From Opitutus sp. GAS368 (GTDB lineage: Bacteria > Verrucomicrobiota > Verrucomicrobiia > Chthoniobacterales > Chthoniobacteraceae): a DNA stretch of 58,352 nt. The notes beneath the pieces are model-generated. The model was not told where the DNA came from, did not search any database, and saw only the letters and a list, made by a program, of their open reading frames with translations. This document shows, piece after piece, positions 56,323 through 58,352 of the stretch. Within the stretch, counting starts at the first letter, position 1; each line of letters opens with the position of its first letter. Position numbers and translations under genes: made by a program. The stretch spans positions 1-58,352 of the forward strand of contig CALQFT020000005.1 in NCBI GenBank assembly GCA_943329925.2, given 5' to 3'.

Positions 56323-57252
56323 TTATGAAGGGGATGGATTGGGTATTTTTGGCACCGGTGTCTGCGGTTGCGCATTGATGTACACATCCATCTGTTGGCC
56401 GGGCTTTACCGGAGAGCTTCCTCGGCTAAAGCTGTAGATGATCTGCATAACCCGCGTATCAACCCGCTCCTTTGACGCGCCGGTTAACGACACTTTAGGA
56501 ATTACATATGGCTCGAATCGAACGAAATTTAGAGGCATTGAAATGTCAGCATTACCGCGCAGATAGCCCACGGCAGAAGCCCCAGTGAACACCCGCCAGG
56601 CTTCGTTTTCGTCCACGTCGACACGGATATGGAGTGGATCCAGATTCCCCATTAGTAGCAACGGAGGTGAGACGACCCCGGTTTGAGCAAACTCACCAAG
56701 ATGGATCTTGAGCTGCAGGATCTCCCCATCAACTGGAGCACGGACGATTAAACGTTCCGCGTCGATGGCACTTGCCCTGGCTTGAGCTTGGATGAGCGCC
56801 CGTTGAGCCGCAGCAGTATCGGCAACGTATTGGCGCAGACTCGCGTCTTCGGCGCTGATGACATGTTTTTGGGCTAATGTTTCTCCGATTCTGGATTCGT
56901 ATTGTGCCTGAGCCAGTTGAGATTCAGCCACCTTGACGGCCGCTTGCAAGCTGGCAAGCGTTGCCTGGGTTGCCCTGTCATCGATACTGAAAAGTGGCGC
57001 GCCTCGCTTTACGTGGCTCCCAATTTCCACATAGATTTGCGAGACAATCCCAGCAATGTGTGTGCCAATGGAGATGTTTTCTGTATTTGCTTCGACTAGA
57101 CCTGCACCTGCTACAAACGTTTGGTAGGGTGGAGTCGGAGCGTTAGAAACCATCGGAGTGGGGATCAAGCTCTGGGCGCTGCGAACGGCGGCTAGCACGC
57201 CCAGACCAACGCCAATAAGCGCAAAAAACGACAAGAGATATTTTCGGATCAT
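56323..57252 (-). CDS. HlyD-family (DevB-like) periplasmic adaptor
   Basis: N-terminal TM; GAGLVEANTENISIGTHIAGIVSQIYVEIGSHVKRGAPLFSIDDR; LIVRAPVDGEILQLKIHLGEFAQTG. Confidence 0.9.
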   Translation of the reverse strand: MIRKYLLSFFALIGVGLGVLAAVRSAQSLIPTPMVSNAPTPPYQTFVAGAGLVEANTENISIGTHIAGIVSQIYVEIGSHVKRGAPLFSIDDRATQATLASLQAAVKVAESQLAQAQYESRIGETLAQKHVISAEDASLRQYVADTAAAQRALIQAQARASAIDAERLIVRAPVDGEILQLKIHLGEFAQTGVVSPPLLLMGNLDPLHIRVDVDENEAWRVFTGASAVGYLRGNADISMPLNFVRFEPYVIPKVSLTGASKERVDTRVMQIIYSFSRGSSPVKPGQQMDVYINAQPQTPVPKIPNPSPS

Positions 57253-57261
57253 AATGGTTCC

Positions 57262-58020
57262 CTAATCTAACTTCGGCTGCAGCGTCTTTAATTCCTGGGC
57301 TGAAGAGGCAATTTGAGTGATTCGTCCGTCGTTCATTTCCGCAATCCGATCGGCGAAATCGAAGATGCGCGAATCATGAGTTACTACGACCAGCGCTCGG
57401 TTCTCGCCCCGCCCAAGCCGGTGTAATAACTCCATGACTTTACGGCCTGTCTCGGCATCCAGAGCGCTAGTGGGTTCGTCACACACAATCAGGCGAGGTC
57501 GATGGACCAAGGCGCGGGCAATCGCGACGCGCTGTTGTTGTCCGCCCGACAAATCAGTTGGGAGCGACTCCATCATTCGGTTGTCGAACCCGACTTCTGC
57601 TAGAATGTCGCGAGCCTGCCTGACCGCATCTCGTGGCTTCATACCATTGATGATTAGCGGAGTAGCGACATTCTCTGCTGTTGTTAGGGAGGGGATGAGG
57701 TTAAAGGCCTGAAAAACAAAACCGATGTTCCTACCGCGAAATAAAGTCGTCTCTTCTTCGCTCATGCCGTTGTAGTCCTGCCCGAAGATTGTGCATTGGC
57801 CCGCATCGCGCCGGAGAACTCCCGCGATGATAGAGATCAGAGTGGTCTTTCCGCATCCAGAAGGGCCCACGAGCATGAGAAGCTCCCCGTTTTGTACATT
57901 CATATCCACGCCGCGCAAAGCCTTGACCATGGCGTCTCCCTTGCCGAAGACTTTGGTCAGTCCTTCGCAAGAGACGGCTACGTGAGGGGCCGAGGGGAGG
58001 GACTCCGAGTGGGTATTCAT
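57262..58020 (-). CDS. ABC transporter ATP-binding protein (DevA/MacB-like)
   Basis: Track ORF 57262..58188; start ATG 58020. Walker A VGPSGCGKTTLIS, signature LSGGQQQRVAIARALVHRP, VCDEPTSALD. Confidence 0.95.
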   Translation of the reverse strand: MNTHSESLPSAPHVAVSCEGLTKVFGKGDAMVKALRGVDMNVQNGELLMLVGPSGCGKTTLISIIAGVLRRDAGQCTIFGQDYNGMSEEETTLFRGRNIGFVFQAFNLIPSLTTAENVATPLIINGMKPRDAVRQARDILAEVGFDNRMMESLPTDLSGGQQQRVAIARALVHRPRLIVCDEPTSALDAETGRKVMELLHRLGRGENRALVVVTHDSRIFDFADRIAEMNDGRITQIASSAQELKTLQPKLD

Positions 58021-58025
58021 CGCAG

Positions 58026-58352
58026 TTAGCTCCGAAATACGACGGCTGGTTCCAGCTTCATGACCTTGCGAATACTCAGGGCGGCCGAGCTCAGGCAGAT
58101 CACTAACACCGCCACAGCGCTCACCACCAGTAGATGCCACGGCAACCGGAAGGCCAGCTGAGTGCGTCCACTGATGAGCATCCCCCAAGCCGAAGCCGTG
58201 CCTACTCCCAGACCGTACCCAATAGCGCCTACCACCAGAGCCTGCAGCAGGATCATCCGAAGGAGCATTCCATTTCTGGCGCCCATTGCTTTGAGCGTTC
58301 CGAAATAGCGCAGGTTATCGAGGGTGAAGTTGTAAAAGGTCTGCCCCGAAAT
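58026..58352 (-). CDS. FtsX/DevC-like ABC transporter permease, partial (cut by right edge)
   Basis: Frame stays open to 58352: ISGQTFYNFTLDNLRYFGTLKAMGARNGMLLRMILLQALVVGAIGYGLGVG... Confidence 0.88.
   Translation of the reverse strand: MSGQTFYNFTLDNLRYFGTLKAMGARNGMLLRMILLQALVVGAIGYGLGVGTASAWGMLISGRTQLAFRLPWHLLVVSAVAVLVICLSSAALSIRKVMKLEPAVVFRS

Overview
The window is a chromosomal segment of a moderately GC-rich bacterium. Gene content (DUF1501 protein, sulfatase, auracyanin-like copper protein plus beta-propeller dehydrogenase, GH99-like enzyme, ECF sigma/anti-sigma pair) suggests the Verrucomicrobia/Planctomycetes (PVC) group; this is inferred from family content, not from a marker gene. 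I support about 45 CDSs, one tRNA-Leu(CAA), several short tandem repeats, hairpins and candidate operator sites. Main loci, left to right: exported carbohydrate-active genes with near-duplicate signal peptides; translationally coupled ECF sigma/anti-sigma genes; a decayed interval with an AraC C-terminal remnant; an AAA/DUF4143 ATPase; tRNA-Leu; glnD; an OmpR-type two-component system; a Kef-type antiporter divergent from a LysR regulator; a GntR/LacI-regulated cluster of unknown substrate (DHDPS-family, SDR, aspartoacylase-like, threonine-synthase-like, MFS) with matching 21-bp dyads in its intergenic regions; DUF1501, lactonase and sulfatase genes; a compact GarR/GarL/GudD-like set consistent with D-glucarate catabolism; a RelE-fold protein next to a class V aminotransferase; a receiver-like/metallo-beta-lactamase fusion; LptF/G; a SWIM-SNF2 helicase immediately followed by an MmcB-like PD-(D/E)XK protein; a GH99-like/esterase fusion; a cupredoxin/propeller pair; hemW; ldhA; and a DevBCA-like exporter cut by the right edge. 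The strongest candidates for something under-described are the regulated cluster at 17.65-24.3 kb and the SNF2/PD-(D/E)XK pair at 39.2-43.4 kb. No database searches were run; all family calls come from motif recognition in the supplied sequence and translations.
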